This document shows positions 9,391 through 17,490 of a DNA stretch of 64,000 bases, piece by piece (position 1 is the first letter of the stretch; every line of letters begins with the position of its first letter). The notes below the pieces were generated by a model. It did not search any database. It saw only the letters and a list, made by a program, of their open reading frames with translations, and was not told the DNA's origin. Source of the stretch: Syntrophomonas sp. DTU018 (GTDB taxonomy: Bacteria > Bacillota > Syntrophomonadia > Syntrophomonadales > Syntrophomonadaceae). The DNA lies in the NCBI GenBank assembly GCA_001513155.1, contig LFSR01000034.1, positions 21,000-84,999 on the forward strand. The letters are read 5' to 3'. The position numbers and the translations under genes are program-made.

Positions 9391-9487
9391 ATCACCAGGA
9401 AGGTGCAGGGAGGAACCCCTGCATGGTGATTTTTGACCTGCCCGTAGTTATGGCTGAGATGCAAGTTGCAACTGTTGACCTTGCATC
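9391..9487 (+). promoter_or_regulatory. Structured leader upstream of the aldehyde/alcohol dehydrogenase operon
   Basis: The 534-base gap 8976-9509 between divergent genes holds two structures near its right end. First, ATCACCA...TGGTGAT (9391-9430) encloses a GCAGGG/CCCTGC stem and is followed by TTTTT, so it looks like a terminator or attenuator. Second, GATGCAAG (9458-9465) and CTTGCATC (9480-9487) form a perfect inverted repeat with a palindromic GTTGCAAC next to the left arm, just before the ribosome binding site; this could be an operator. The rest of the gap shows no gene. Confidence 0.4.
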
Positions 9488-9509
9488 AGGTTTAAGGGGG
9501 AGTTAGATA

Positions 9510-11030
9510 ATGAGCAATATCATGGAATACCAGATGTTTATTGATGGGCAATGGACCCCTGGACTTACCGGGGAGAGGATGGAAGTAATCAACCCGGCCA
9601 CCGGGGAAGTAGTTGCCACCGTGCCCCGGGGCGGACGGGAAGATGTGGACCGGGCTCTGGCCTCTGCCCGTGCCAGTTTTGAATCGGGCGTATGGGCCGG
9701 CAAATCAATAGAAGAAAGGGCTCAGGTTCTTATTAATGCAGCCATGATGGTAGTGGCTAATAAAGAACGGTTGGCCTATTTGGAATCTTTGACTTCCGGA
9801 GCGACTATCCGCCGCACTACCACCGTGGACATAGCCGAGGTGGCAGGAACTCTTCTGTTAATAGCCATGATCGTCAAAGAACTGCCCCAGGTTGAACATA
9901 CCTTCTTTTCGCCTCCCTGGGTAGCGCCCATGCACTCCTTCTGGAAACGTGAACCCATAGGGGTATGCGCGGGCATAACCCCCTGGAACTTCCCGCTTAT
10001 TTTGGCGATGTATAAGATTGCACCTGCTCTGGCCATGGGAAACAGCATCGTTATGAAACCTGCCAGCATTACTCCCGTTACTACCCTGGAACTGGCTAAA
10101 ATCCTGACTGATGCTGGTGTGCCTCCCGGAGTAATAAATGTGGTAACTGGTCCGGGGTCCTCCATGGGCAATTACCTGGCCGGGCACCCGGAAGTGGATA
10201 AAATCGCCTTCACCGGTTCTACGGAAGTGGGCCGCCAAATCGCCCACCAGGCAGCGGACACCATCAAGCGGGTTACCCTGGAACTGGGCGGCAAGTCCCC
10301 CATTATAGTTCTGGATGATGCGGATATGGAAGTGGCCGCCAATATGTGCCTTTTAGGCTTCTTGTTCCACTCCGGCCAGGTGTGCGAATCTGGCACCCGG
10401 CTGTTTGTACCTCGTTGCCTGCAGGAGGAACTGGTAGATCGCATGATCCAAAAGATCAAGAAAATGGTGATCGGCAACCAGCTGGATATGGAAACCGATA
10501 TGGGCCCCATAGCCAGTCAGGAGCAGTTGAACACCATCATCCGCTATGTTCAGATCGGCAAAGAGGAAGGGGCTGAATTAGCCTACGGCGGGCGCCGGCT
10601 GACTGAAGGCATCTATGAAAAAGGATTCTTCTTTGAACCCACTATTTTTATAAACTGCCATAACCAAATGACCCAGGTTCGGGAGGAGATTTTCGGACCG
10701 GTACAGTGTGTAATCCCTTACGATGATGTGGATGAAGCCATTGCCATGGCCAATGACAGCATTTACGGCCTGGGCGGCGGTATTTGCAGCACCAATGTGG
10801 GCCGTGCCCAGCAACTGGCCAACCGGCTTCGTACCGGAACCGTCTGGATTAATACCTGGCATGTTTTGAGGCCGGATGCACCTTTTGGCGGATACAAGCA
10901 GAGCGGTTACGGACGGGAATGCTGTTATCACTCTCTGCTGGCCTACAGTGAAGTCAAACATATCTGCCAGGATTTGACGCCCGACGGGAGCGATAAGCTG
11001 CTGAACCTGCTGATCGGTCTCAACCGCTAG
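9510..11030 (+). CDS. NAD(P)-dependent aldehyde dehydrogenase
   Basis: A 506-residue member of the aldehyde dehydrogenase superfamily, oxidising an aldehyde to the acid. The sequence shows the NAD-binding ITPWNFPLILAMYKIAPAL, FTGSTEVGRQIAH, the general-base glutamate in LELGGKSP and the catalytic cysteine in FHSGQVCESGTRL, then REEIFGPVQCV and PFGGYKQSGYGRE. The start ATG has AAGGGGGAG upstream. The alcohol dehydrogenase starts 26 bases after it with its own strong ribosome site, so the pair is likely one operon converting an alcohol to acid or the reverse. The physiological substrate is not evident. Confidence 0.93.
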   Translation: MSNIMEYQMFIDGQWTPGLTGERMEVINPATGEVVATVPRGGREDVDRALASARASFESGVWAGKSIEERAQVLINAAMMVVANKERLAYLESLTSGATIRRTTTVDIAEVAGTLLLIAMIVKELPQVEHTFFSPPWVAPMHSFWKREPIGVCAGITPWNFPLILAMYKIAPALAMGNSIVMKPASITPVTTLELAKILTDAGVPPGVINVVTGPGSSMGNYLAGHPEVDKIAFTGSTEVGRQIAHQAADTIKRVTLELGGKSPIIVLDDADMEVAANMCLLGFLFHSGQVCESGTRLFVPRCLQEELVDRMIQKIKKMVIGNQLDMETDMGPIASQEQLNTIIRYVQIGKEEGAELAYGGRRLTEGIYEKGFFFEPTIFINCHNQMTQVREEIFGPVQCVIPYDDVDEAIAMANDSIYGLGGGICSTNVGRAQQLANRLRTGTVWINTWHVLRPDAPFGGYKQSGYGRECCYHSLLAYSEVKHICQDLTPDGSDKLLNLLIGLNR

Positions 11031-11056
11031 GTCATTTGGGAAAGGAGGTTTTACAG

Positions 11057-12244
11057 ATGGCAACGCCAAAGTATTTCATGTGGGACTACCGCAGTATCGT
11101 GGAAGTGGGTTCAGGTTGCCGTACCTTTATACCCCAGCGCTTTATGGACATGGGGTGCAAGCGCATCGGCCTGATTACCGATGAGGGCCTGATCCAGGCG
11201 GGTGTAGTGGACCAGGTTAAGGATATATTTGCTGCTCAGGGCAAGCCCAAAATAGTGGGGATATATGACAGGATCGAACCCGATGCGGTGATGCGGGTGG
11301 TTAATGACTGTGCCCGCTGGTGCCGGGAAATGGCCGTGGACGGCCTGCTGGCGGTAGGAGGCGGCAGTGTTCTGGATACGGTAAAAGGGGTCAAAGCCCT
11401 GTTGGGAATGGGCGAAGTAGACATCAAAGAGATCATGCCCGGCAATATCGGCCCCTATATGCGGCCTATGGGCAAACCTCTTAACGTACCCCATATAGCG
11501 GTTCCCACCACTGCAGGCACCGGTTCGGAGTCTTCTCCCATTGCGGTATTGTACAATGAAGAAGCCAAGATAAAAGGCGACTTGCTGCATCCCTACCTGC
11601 CTGCCGATTATGCTTTCCTGGATCCGGATCTCACCCTGGGACTGCCGCCAAAGATGACGGCTGATACCGGCTTTGATGCCCTGTCCCATGCGGTGGAAGC
11701 TATCAGTTCCCCGGGCACCAACTGTATGATCGATGCCCTGTCGGTGCAGGCCATTAAACTGATCTGCCGTTACCTGCCGGTGGCCGTTGCCGACGGTCGG
11801 AATCTGGAAGCCCGCACCAAGATGCTGGTAGCCAGCAACATGGCTATAATGTCCTTTGCTATGTCCGGTTTGTTCTATCCCATCCACAATGTAGCCCATG
11901 CGGTGGGAGGACAGCTGCGCATACCTCATGGAGAAGCCAACGCGGTGCTGATACCCATTTTGATGGAGCAATACCCCAAACACTATCTCAGCAATGCGGA
12001 AGTGCTGGCCGATGCCTTTGGGGTGAATACTGAAGGAATGACCAAGGAAGAAATGGTAACTGCCTCGGCCCAGAAGGTGCGGGAATTACAGCAGAAATGC
12101 GGGGTACAGCCCAAGTTTGCTGAGTCCCTGGATGAGGAGAAAAAGGAGATAATGTTCTGGGCTATTAAATACGACCCAGCGGGGCTCTTTTATCCCCTGC
12201 CCGACGAGGTAATCCGGGGCTGTATTGCAGCGGCCTTCGCATAA
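11057..12244 (+). CDS. Iron-containing alcohol dehydrogenase (group III)
   Basis: A 395-residue Fe-dependent alcohol dehydrogenase. The NAD-binding GGGSVLDTVKG, the signature PTTAGTGSESSPIAV and the metal-ligand region (ADTGFDALSHAVEA, HNVAHAVGG, IPHGEANA) with one Asp and three His ligands are all present. I choose the ATG at 11057 because AAAGGAGG lies at 11041-11047; the in-frame TTG at 11036 precedes that site. It is co-oriented and closely spaced with the upstream aldehyde dehydrogenase, suggesting successive interconversion of an alcohol, aldehyde and acid. No terminator is obvious; a repeat-rich gap follows. Confidence 0.92.
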   Translation: MATPKYFMWDYRSIVEVGSGCRTFIPQRFMDMGCKRIGLITDEGLIQAGVVDQVKDIFAAQGKPKIVGIYDRIEPDAVMRVVNDCARWCREMAVDGLLAVGGGSVLDTVKGVKALLGMGEVDIKEIMPGNIGPYMRPMGKPLNVPHIAVPTTAGTGSESSPIAVLYNEEAKIKGDLLHPYLPADYAFLDPDLTLGLPPKMTADTGFDALSHAVEAISSPGTNCMIDALSVQAIKLICRYLPVAVADGRNLEARTKMLVASNMAIMSFAMSGLFYPIHNVAHAVGGQLRIPHGEANAVLIPILMEQYPKHYLSNAEVLADAFGVNTEGMTKEEMVTASAQKVRELQQKCGVQPKFAESLDEEKKEIMFWAIKYDPAGLFYPLPDEVIRGCIAAAFA

Positions 12245-12261
12245 AAAACACTTAAAGTTTG

Positions 12262-12316
12262 CCGATGAGTTGCAGGTGAGGAAGTCCCGGAGCGAGGCGG
12301 CTAATACTCCTGCATC
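12262..12316 (+). repeat. Dispersed repeat family B, module 1
   Basis: The stretch starting ccgatgagttgcaggtgagg and ending tactcctgca is a diverged copy of the reverse complement of 41850-41900. Shared words include agtcccggag and ggct.ata.tcctgca. Confidence 0.6.
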
Positions 12317-12357
12317 CGGGCTAACTCTTCAGCCAGGCCGTGGTTAGCGAAGATGGC

Positions 12358-12612
12358 ATTGAGATAGCCACGCCCCTCACGGGCCTCGCAATTATTACCT
12401 GCTGCGCAGACTACGATGAACGAAAAAGTCACCATCTGTGTCATTGCTTGGGAAATAGCTCCCAATTGTGTCATTGCTGTGAAAATGGCTTTCATGTCAG
12501 TAAAAAGGCAACCATTGTGTCATCGCGAGCGCGTAGCGCGTGGCAATCTCTATGTCAACTAACGGTTGGGGTTAACAGATCGCCACGTCGCTCCGCTCCT
12601 CGCGATGACACA
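12358..12612. repeat. Dispersed repeat family A (three half-units)
   Basis: The gap 12245-12658 holds a decayed half-unit (about 12358-12395), a plus half-unit (12518-12550, from tgtcatcgcgag to gcaatctc) and an inverted half-unit (12577-12610, from agatcgccacg to cgcgatgaca). They are copies of the family also found near 15.9, 21.6, 26.9 and 50.4 kb. No protein gene is supported in this gap. Confidence 0.75.
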
Positions 12613-12658
12613 AAAGGAATCCTTTTCGAGGAATGACACATAAATTAAGGCAGGGCGG

Positions 12659-15600
12659 CTACGTTGTTTTCAGAGGATGAGCGGGGTCAGTGATAGCCCC
12701 AATTTTTATGGCAAAAGAGGTTTTTTGCTCAATATCGTGATCGGTTATATAATGAACATCCAGCAAACCTTCCGTGCGGTAACCGGTTCTCAGGTAATTG
12801 ACTTCTGCCAGGGCCTGACTCCACCCGGCCAGCCATTGATCCAGCTCCTGGCGCTGCTCCAGGGAGCCCTGCACATGAATAAGCAGGTCTATGTCGCTGC
12901 CCGGGCCGGCTGTGCCGGTGTTGGTGCTGCCGATCAGGTAGACACCTTTCACACCGTAACGTTCAAAATCCAGGCGGTCAGCGATCTGCTTGGCCATATA
13001 ATAGCGCCAGCGCCAAAAAGTGTCGTCTCCCATCTTTTCAGCAGGGCGGGAGGATACATGGGCCTTTAGGGACAGGGGATCAGGCGAATGAGTTTGCTTG
13101 GAATAAGAGCCCAGGTAACCGATGGCTTGTTCCAGGTCGCCATTCATGGCAATATGCAAAGCACGTCCCTGGCTGGCCGCTGCTACGTCAATTACGTAAA
13201 TAACGTCCTCAAGGTAAGCGTATTCAGGCAATAGCTGGCTTAACAGGTTGGGAGAACGCTTTAGAAATGCTTCGTTAAATATGATGCCCTGGTCATCGGG
13301 ATACAGGGGCAAATAACGGATGCCGCTTTCCACCAGATCCTGAAAGAAGTGGGTGCCGAAGGACAGCTCAGGCTGGTAATGGGACTGGCGGCGGGCAATC
13401 TCGATTAAGGCTGCTGTATTGCATATGTCTGCGTAGCTGACCGGGACTCCCAGGCGAATGTCTCCCCGGCTTCCCCAGCGTCCCGGACCCATTAATATGA
13501 AACCTCTGCGGGGCAGCAGGGCATTGAGCAGGCCAACCGCCCGGCCGGTTTTTATCATATCGTCCCGGTTTTCCAGACTGGCATAGCCGGCCGGATCAAC
13601 ATATACGATATAAGAAATGTCGCTGATGGTTCCATTGCTGATCTGGCGCCGGGCCGAAAAGATTATATCCTTGTTGGGGATGTCCTGAGGAATAGCCGCA
13701 GGAGATGCCTCACCTGAGTAACCCTGAGGCCGGCACTGCAGCAGGTAAAAATCCTGGCCGTCACAGGCAAACTCTATATCCACCGGGTATCCCAGCCGCT
13801 CTTCCAGGGTTTTCAAAAGCAGGGCTGCTTTTTTGACAAAGGTGCTCTTGTCAACCAATCCATCGAAGGTGACAACCAGGTCGTCATGCTCAAAGTCGAT
13901 TTCCCAGACATTACACTGAGCTATGTAATCTTCTTTTCTGACTGACACCAGCTGGTGAATGGAGGGAATCTGGCTGCCATACTGGCGCAGGAAAGAATCA
14001 ATCTCGATGGTTTCAAAGGTGTTGGTCTCCAGGTTTATGACGTCCATTTTTTTCGGGGAATAATACTTGATTTCGTCCGGCATCCTGTTAACCCTTAGGC
14101 CCGGCTGTCCCGGGGATATTAAAACCGGGAAATCATCGCTGACCCGGTCCACTGCCCGGGTGCCCAGCCCCATAACCATGCGAATCAGGCCGTCTTCCCG
14201 GCGGATACGGGGAGACCAGCGGAACTCATTGCGGCTTAAGGCTACGCCTGAATAGAGGGGAAGATAATAGGGGCCAATGCGGGTACCTACTACCTCCTGG
14301 ATCAGGATGCCCATTTCCTCTTGAAAGTCCAAAAGATTTCTTTCCGCCCGGTACTGGATGGAATCGGGACTGAAAACCGAGGCAAAGACTTCTACCACCG
14401 CATTCGCCAAGGCTTCCAGGCGTTCCTCCTTACTGCCCTGGTTGGCCAGAAACAGGCTTTTGTACTTGCCGTAAAAGGAAGCCCCTAGTTGATCTTCCAG
14501 GAGACTGGAACTGCGTACAATGATAGGGTTAGTGCCGAAATCATCCAGAGCCAGGGCCAGGCTCTTGACCAGTTCGGGAGGAAACCGGCAGTTCTTCATC
14601 CTTTGAATAATATTAGGATAATCCATGCGGATTTGGGATAGGTCCTTGTACTTCTGTTCGTTTAAATCCTGCAGGTCATTGTAATGCAGGAACTCGGTTA
14701 ACTCATCAGTAGTGATATACCAGGTACGGGGTATTTTGATATCGGCCAGCAAGCTTTTTTCCTGGCTTTCTTGGAGGATAATCTGATGGGCCAGAAACAG
14801 ACCTGTGCCTTTCCCGCCGATTTTGCCGTGACTGTAGGCGGGGTAGATCACGCGGCTGACTAGACTGAAAAAGCTTTCTACGTCAATATAGCGACGGGCT
14901 GTATCGATGAACTCCAGGTTGTCCGACAGAAAGCGCTTAATGAGAGCTACCTGCAGCCAGCGCCGGGTAGTATAGGGCAGCAGGTCGGTGGAACCCGCCA
15001 TAGCCTCGTAACGCACCAAAGCATCAACAATTTCCGCTACCGAGGCATCAATCCGGCCGATGATTTTCACCAAACCATAGGCTTTTTGCTCCTGAATCCA
15101 TTTTTGCAGCCGCAAGGATATTTCCTGAGCAGACAGGTAGCGGGAAGCCACCTGGAAAATCCTGTCACTTATGCTGATCAGGTTGCCCAGAGGTACCCGG
15201 GCACTGGGGTAATTGTCATGATCGTTGTCAAAGGCTATTTTCCAGCCAGGGCTGTATTCCTGCAGTATATCCTCAGCCTCGGTTATACCGCTGGTTAAAA
15301 GATGATTGATCATCCTGCGGCTGACATGCATAAGCATATCCGGATCGGTGCGGCGCAGCAGGTCAATTATTACCACCCAGTCCTGACCGGTTTCCCGCAG
15401 GCCGTTTTGAATCTTGGACTGTTCCCAGTCCAGGAGCACTTCCTTGACGCGCCGCTGCCAGATGGTCTGCCCGATACGGTTAGCAATGGTACGAATCAGC
15501 TTGTGCTCCTTTTCCAGGAAAACACCTTCCTCACTGGGAGGAACTTCCTGGGTATAAACCACTTCCAATCGGCCTGCTTCCTTGTCATCCACCTTGATAG

Positions 15601-15850
15601 GAACGCTTTCCACGTAAGGTGAGGAGCAAAAGCCAGGGGTTTGGTAACTGCGGTTGTCATAGATAATTCTGGCTTCACAGAGTTCGGGAAATTGCCAGCC
15701 GGAGGGAATGACCTGAACCAAAGCGGTGAATATTTCCGGCAAGGACAGGCGCCCATTGCCGAGGAGCTCATCCACCTGGTACAGGCAGTTGAGCTCCTTG
15801 GCTCTTTCATTCAGGAAATGCAGGTTTTCCTGGGATGAATCGTGACTCAT
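12659..15850 (-). CDS. GAF-like / PEP-pyruvate-binding (ATP-grasp) / nucleotidyltransferase fusion protein
   Basis: A 1063-residue multidomain protein. Residues ~20-140 look like a GAF domain. Residues ~340-711 match the N-terminal ATP-grasp of PEP synthase/pyruvate phosphate dikinase: HGKIGGKGTGLFLA, PIIVRSSSLLEDQLGASFYG and EFACDGQDFYLLQCRPQG. A middle part (711-930) carries MGPGRWGSRGDIRLGVPVSY. Residues ~955-1063 are a minimal nucleotidyltransferase, with LIGSTNTGTAGPGSDIDLLI and a possible third acidic residue in LLDVHY. The phosphohistidine swivelling domain and the PEP TIM barrel of true dikinases are absent, so it cannot be a normal PEP synthase. Start at ATG 15850 (GAGAGGG upstream); an in-frame extension to 15949 lies in repeat DNA. 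It follows gdh on the same strand. Function unknown. Confidence 0.85.
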   Translation of the reverse strand: MSHDSSQENLHFLNERAKELNCLYQVDELLGNGRLSLPEIFTALVQVIPSGWQFPELCEARIIYDNRSYQTPGFCSSPYVESVPIKVDDKEAGRLEVVYTQEVPPSEEGVFLEKEHKLIRTIANRIGQTIWQRRVKEVLLDWEQSKIQNGLRETGQDWVVIIDLLRRTDPDMLMHVSRRMINHLLTSGITEAEDILQEYSPGWKIAFDNDHDNYPSARVPLGNLISISDRIFQVASRYLSAQEISLRLQKWIQEQKAYGLVKIIGRIDASVAEIVDALVRYEAMAGSTDLLPYTTRRWLQVALIKRFLSDNLEFIDTARRYIDVESFFSLVSRVIYPAYSHGKIGGKGTGLFLAHQIILQESQEKSLLADIKIPRTWYITTDELTEFLHYNDLQDLNEQKYKDLSQIRMDYPNIIQRMKNCRFPPELVKSLALALDDFGTNPIIVRSSSLLEDQLGASFYGKYKSLFLANQGSKEERLEALANAVVEVFASVFSPDSIQYRAERNLLDFQEEMGILIQEVVGTRIGPYYLPLYSGVALSRNEFRWSPRIRREDGLIRMVMGLGTRAVDRVSDDFPVLISPGQPGLRVNRMPDEIKYYSPKKMDVINLETNTFETIEIDSFLRQYGSQIPSIHQLVSVRKEDYIAQCNVWEIDFEHDDLVVTFDGLVDKSTFVKKAALLLKTLEERLGYPVDIEFACDGQDFYLLQCRPQGYSGEASPAAIPQDIPNKDIIFSARRQISNGTISDISYIVYVDPAGYASLENRDDMIKTGRAVGLLNALLPRRGFILMGPGRWGSRGDIRLGVPVSYADICNTAALIEIARRQSHYQPELSFGTHFFQDLVESGIRYLPLYPDDQGIIFNEAFLKRSPNLLSQLLPEYAYLEDVIYVIDVAAASQGRALHIAMNGDLEQAIGYLGSYSKQTHSPDPLSLKAHVSSRPAEKMGDDTFWRWRYYMAKQIADRLDFERYGVKGVYLIGSTNTGTAGPGSDIDLLIHVQGSLEQRQELDQWLAGWSQALAEVNYLRTGYRTEGLLDVHYITDHDIEQKTSFAIKIGAITDPAHPLKTT

Positions 15851-15862
15851 GGCATCCCTCTC

Positions 15863-16020
15863 ATAATTGCTGTGAAAATGGCTTCCCAATGTGTCATTGC
15901 GAGCCGCGTACCTTGACTCCTCGCAATTGTCACCTGCTGTGCAGGCCACGATGAATAGATGTAGGGGGCGATGCCCACATCGCCCCGAGAGGCTAATTGC
16001 TCAGCAATGACACGAAAAAC
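15863..16020. repeat. Dispersed repeat family A fragment
   Basis: Between glutamate dehydrogenase and the fusion protein lie tgtcattgcgagccgcgta (from 15892), its inverted partner ctcgcaattgtcacc, and caatgacac near 16010. These are partial family A copies. No gene is seen. Confidence 0.6.
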
Positions 16021-16023
16021 GGC

Positions 16024-17310
16024 CTAGACCCAGCCTCTCATTTTTACTGCTTGAGCTACCCGGTTGATGGCGATTACATATGCGGCATCCCGCATGTAGA
16101 GGCTGCTGCGTTTGGCTAAATCATTTACGGCGTGGAAAGCGGCCGTCATCTTGGTATCCAGCTTGCTTAAAACTTCTTCTTTCTCCCAGTAATAATTGGC
16201 GTTGCTCTGTACCTGTTCAAAATAACTGCAGGTTACCCCGCCGGCATTGGCCAAAAAGTCAGGGATCATGAAAATCCTGCGGTGTTTTATTGCTTCATCG
16301 GCGTCAGGTGTAGTGGGGCCGTTGGCACCTTCGGCAATCAACTTGACTTGGGAACTGATTTTGTTGACATTTTCGGCAGTAATCTGGTTTTCCAATGCCG
16401 CTGGAATTAGTATGTCCACATCCTGTTCCAGCCAAGCCATGGCATCCAGGACTTCATAGCCCAGGTCACGGGCTTTGTCCTTGGTGATACCGCCGTAAAC
16501 ATCAGTTATGCTGCGCAGTTCGTCCACATCAACCCCGTCTTTTTTGCGGAAGGTGTAAGCTCTTTTATCCACATTGTCCCAGCAGGATACGGCGATAACC
16601 GTGCCTCCCAACTGGCTAAACAGCTTGGCAGCATGCTGGGCCACATTGCCAAAGCCCTGAATGCTGGCGGTAGTATCCTTGATATTAATACCGCGGTCTT
16701 TCAAAGCTTCTCTTACTGTATATATTACCCCATAGCCGGTAGCCTCGGTACGTCCCAGAGAACCGCCCATGCCTACCGGTTTGCCGGTGATAAAACCAGG
16801 ATAGTGCCCTCCGGTGATGGTTTCGAATTCATCCAGCATCCACAGCATGTGCTTGCTGCTGGTCATTACATCGGGAGCAGGAACATCCAGGTAGGGACCG
16901 AGATTTCTTACTATCTGGCGCACCCAACCCCGGCACAGCCGTTCCTGTTCCTTTTCGCTTAGGTTGCGGGGATCACAGATAATGCCGCCCTTGCCCCCGC
17001 CCAGGGGAATATCCACCACTGCGCACTTCCAGGTCATCCACATGGCCAGAGCCCGGACTGTATCAGCAGTTTCCTCGGGATGGAAGCGAATACCGCCTTT
17101 GGCAGGTCCGCGGGCGTCATTGTGCTGAACCCTGAAGCCACGGAATACCTTGGTAGTTCCGTCATCCATCTTCACCGGGATGAGAAAATGGTATTCCCGC
17201 AACGGTTGGCGCAGCAGGTCCCGGGTGGCCTGGTCCAGACCAATGATTTCCGCTACGCGGTCAAATTGTGCCTGAGCATTTACAAAGGGATTATACACAC
17301 CGTTGCTCAT
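16024..17310 (-). CDS. gdhA: Glutamate dehydrogenase (Glu/Leu/Phe/Val dehydrogenase family)
   Basis: A 428-residue hexameric-type glutamate dehydrogenase: reversible oxidative deamination of glutamate to 2-oxoglutarate and ammonia with NAD(P). The signature GGGKGGIICDP with the catalytic lysine of the preceding MTWKCAVVDIP, RGPAKGGIRFHPE, VPAPDVMTS and the Rossmann SIQGFGNVAQHAAKL are present. The ATG at 17310 is preceded by AGGAGG at 7 bases; an in-frame ATG at 17352 lies upstream of that site. A TTGTCT-16-TATAAT promoter on the minus strand precedes it. Coenzyme preference cannot be stated. Confidence 0.94.
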   Translation of the reverse strand: MSNGVYNPFVNAQAQFDRVAEIIGLDQATRDLLRQPLREYHFLIPVKMDDGTTKVFRGFRVQHNDARGPAKGGIRFHPEETADTVRALAMWMTWKCAVVDIPLGGGKGGIICDPRNLSEKEQERLCRGWVRQIVRNLGPYLDVPAPDVMTSSKHMLWMLDEFETITGGHYPGFITGKPVGMGGSLGRTEATGYGVIYTVREALKDRGINIKDTTASIQGFGNVAQHAAKLFSQLGGTVIAVSCWDNVDKRAYTFRKKDGVDVDELRSITDVYGGITKDKARDLGYEVLDAMAWLEQDVDILIPAALENQITAENVNKISSQVKLIAEGANGPTTPDADEAIKHRRIFMIPDFLANAGGVTCSYFEQVQSNANYYWEKEEVLSKLDTKMTAAFHAVNDLAKRSSLYMRDAAYVIAINRVAQAVKMRGWV

Positions 17311-17353
17311 TAAAAAGCCTCCTCCAAATATCTCAAAAATGAAGTTATACAAA

Positions 17354-17381
17354 ATTATAGTATTTTGTACACACGAGACAA
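17354..17381 (-). promoter_or_regulatory. Sigma-A type promoter for glutamate dehydrogenase
   Basis: On the minus strand TTGTCT (17381-17376) is followed after 16 bases by TATAAT (17359-17354), 44 bases upstream of the start codon. Confidence 0.5.
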
Positions 17382-17490
17382 CAAGGCAGTCAGTAAGTAT
17401 ACAGTATTCAGTAAGCTGATCTTAATAATATTATAAGGTATGTCTTGATGTTGCTCATGATAAAATTCATGGTAGAGAGGAGGTTGGCTT

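Noticed and set aside
9378..9505. A 42-codon frame starting MPSHDHQEG before the aldehyde dehydrogenase
   Set aside because: The AGGAGGG touches the ATG with no spacing, and the frame covers the attenuator-like hairpin.
11111..11983. A 290-codon minus-strand frame opposite the alcohol dehydrogenase
   Set aside because: It is antisense to a clear Fe-alcohol dehydrogenase, has no ribosome site and its composition (His/Gly/Gln rich) is that of a shadow frame.
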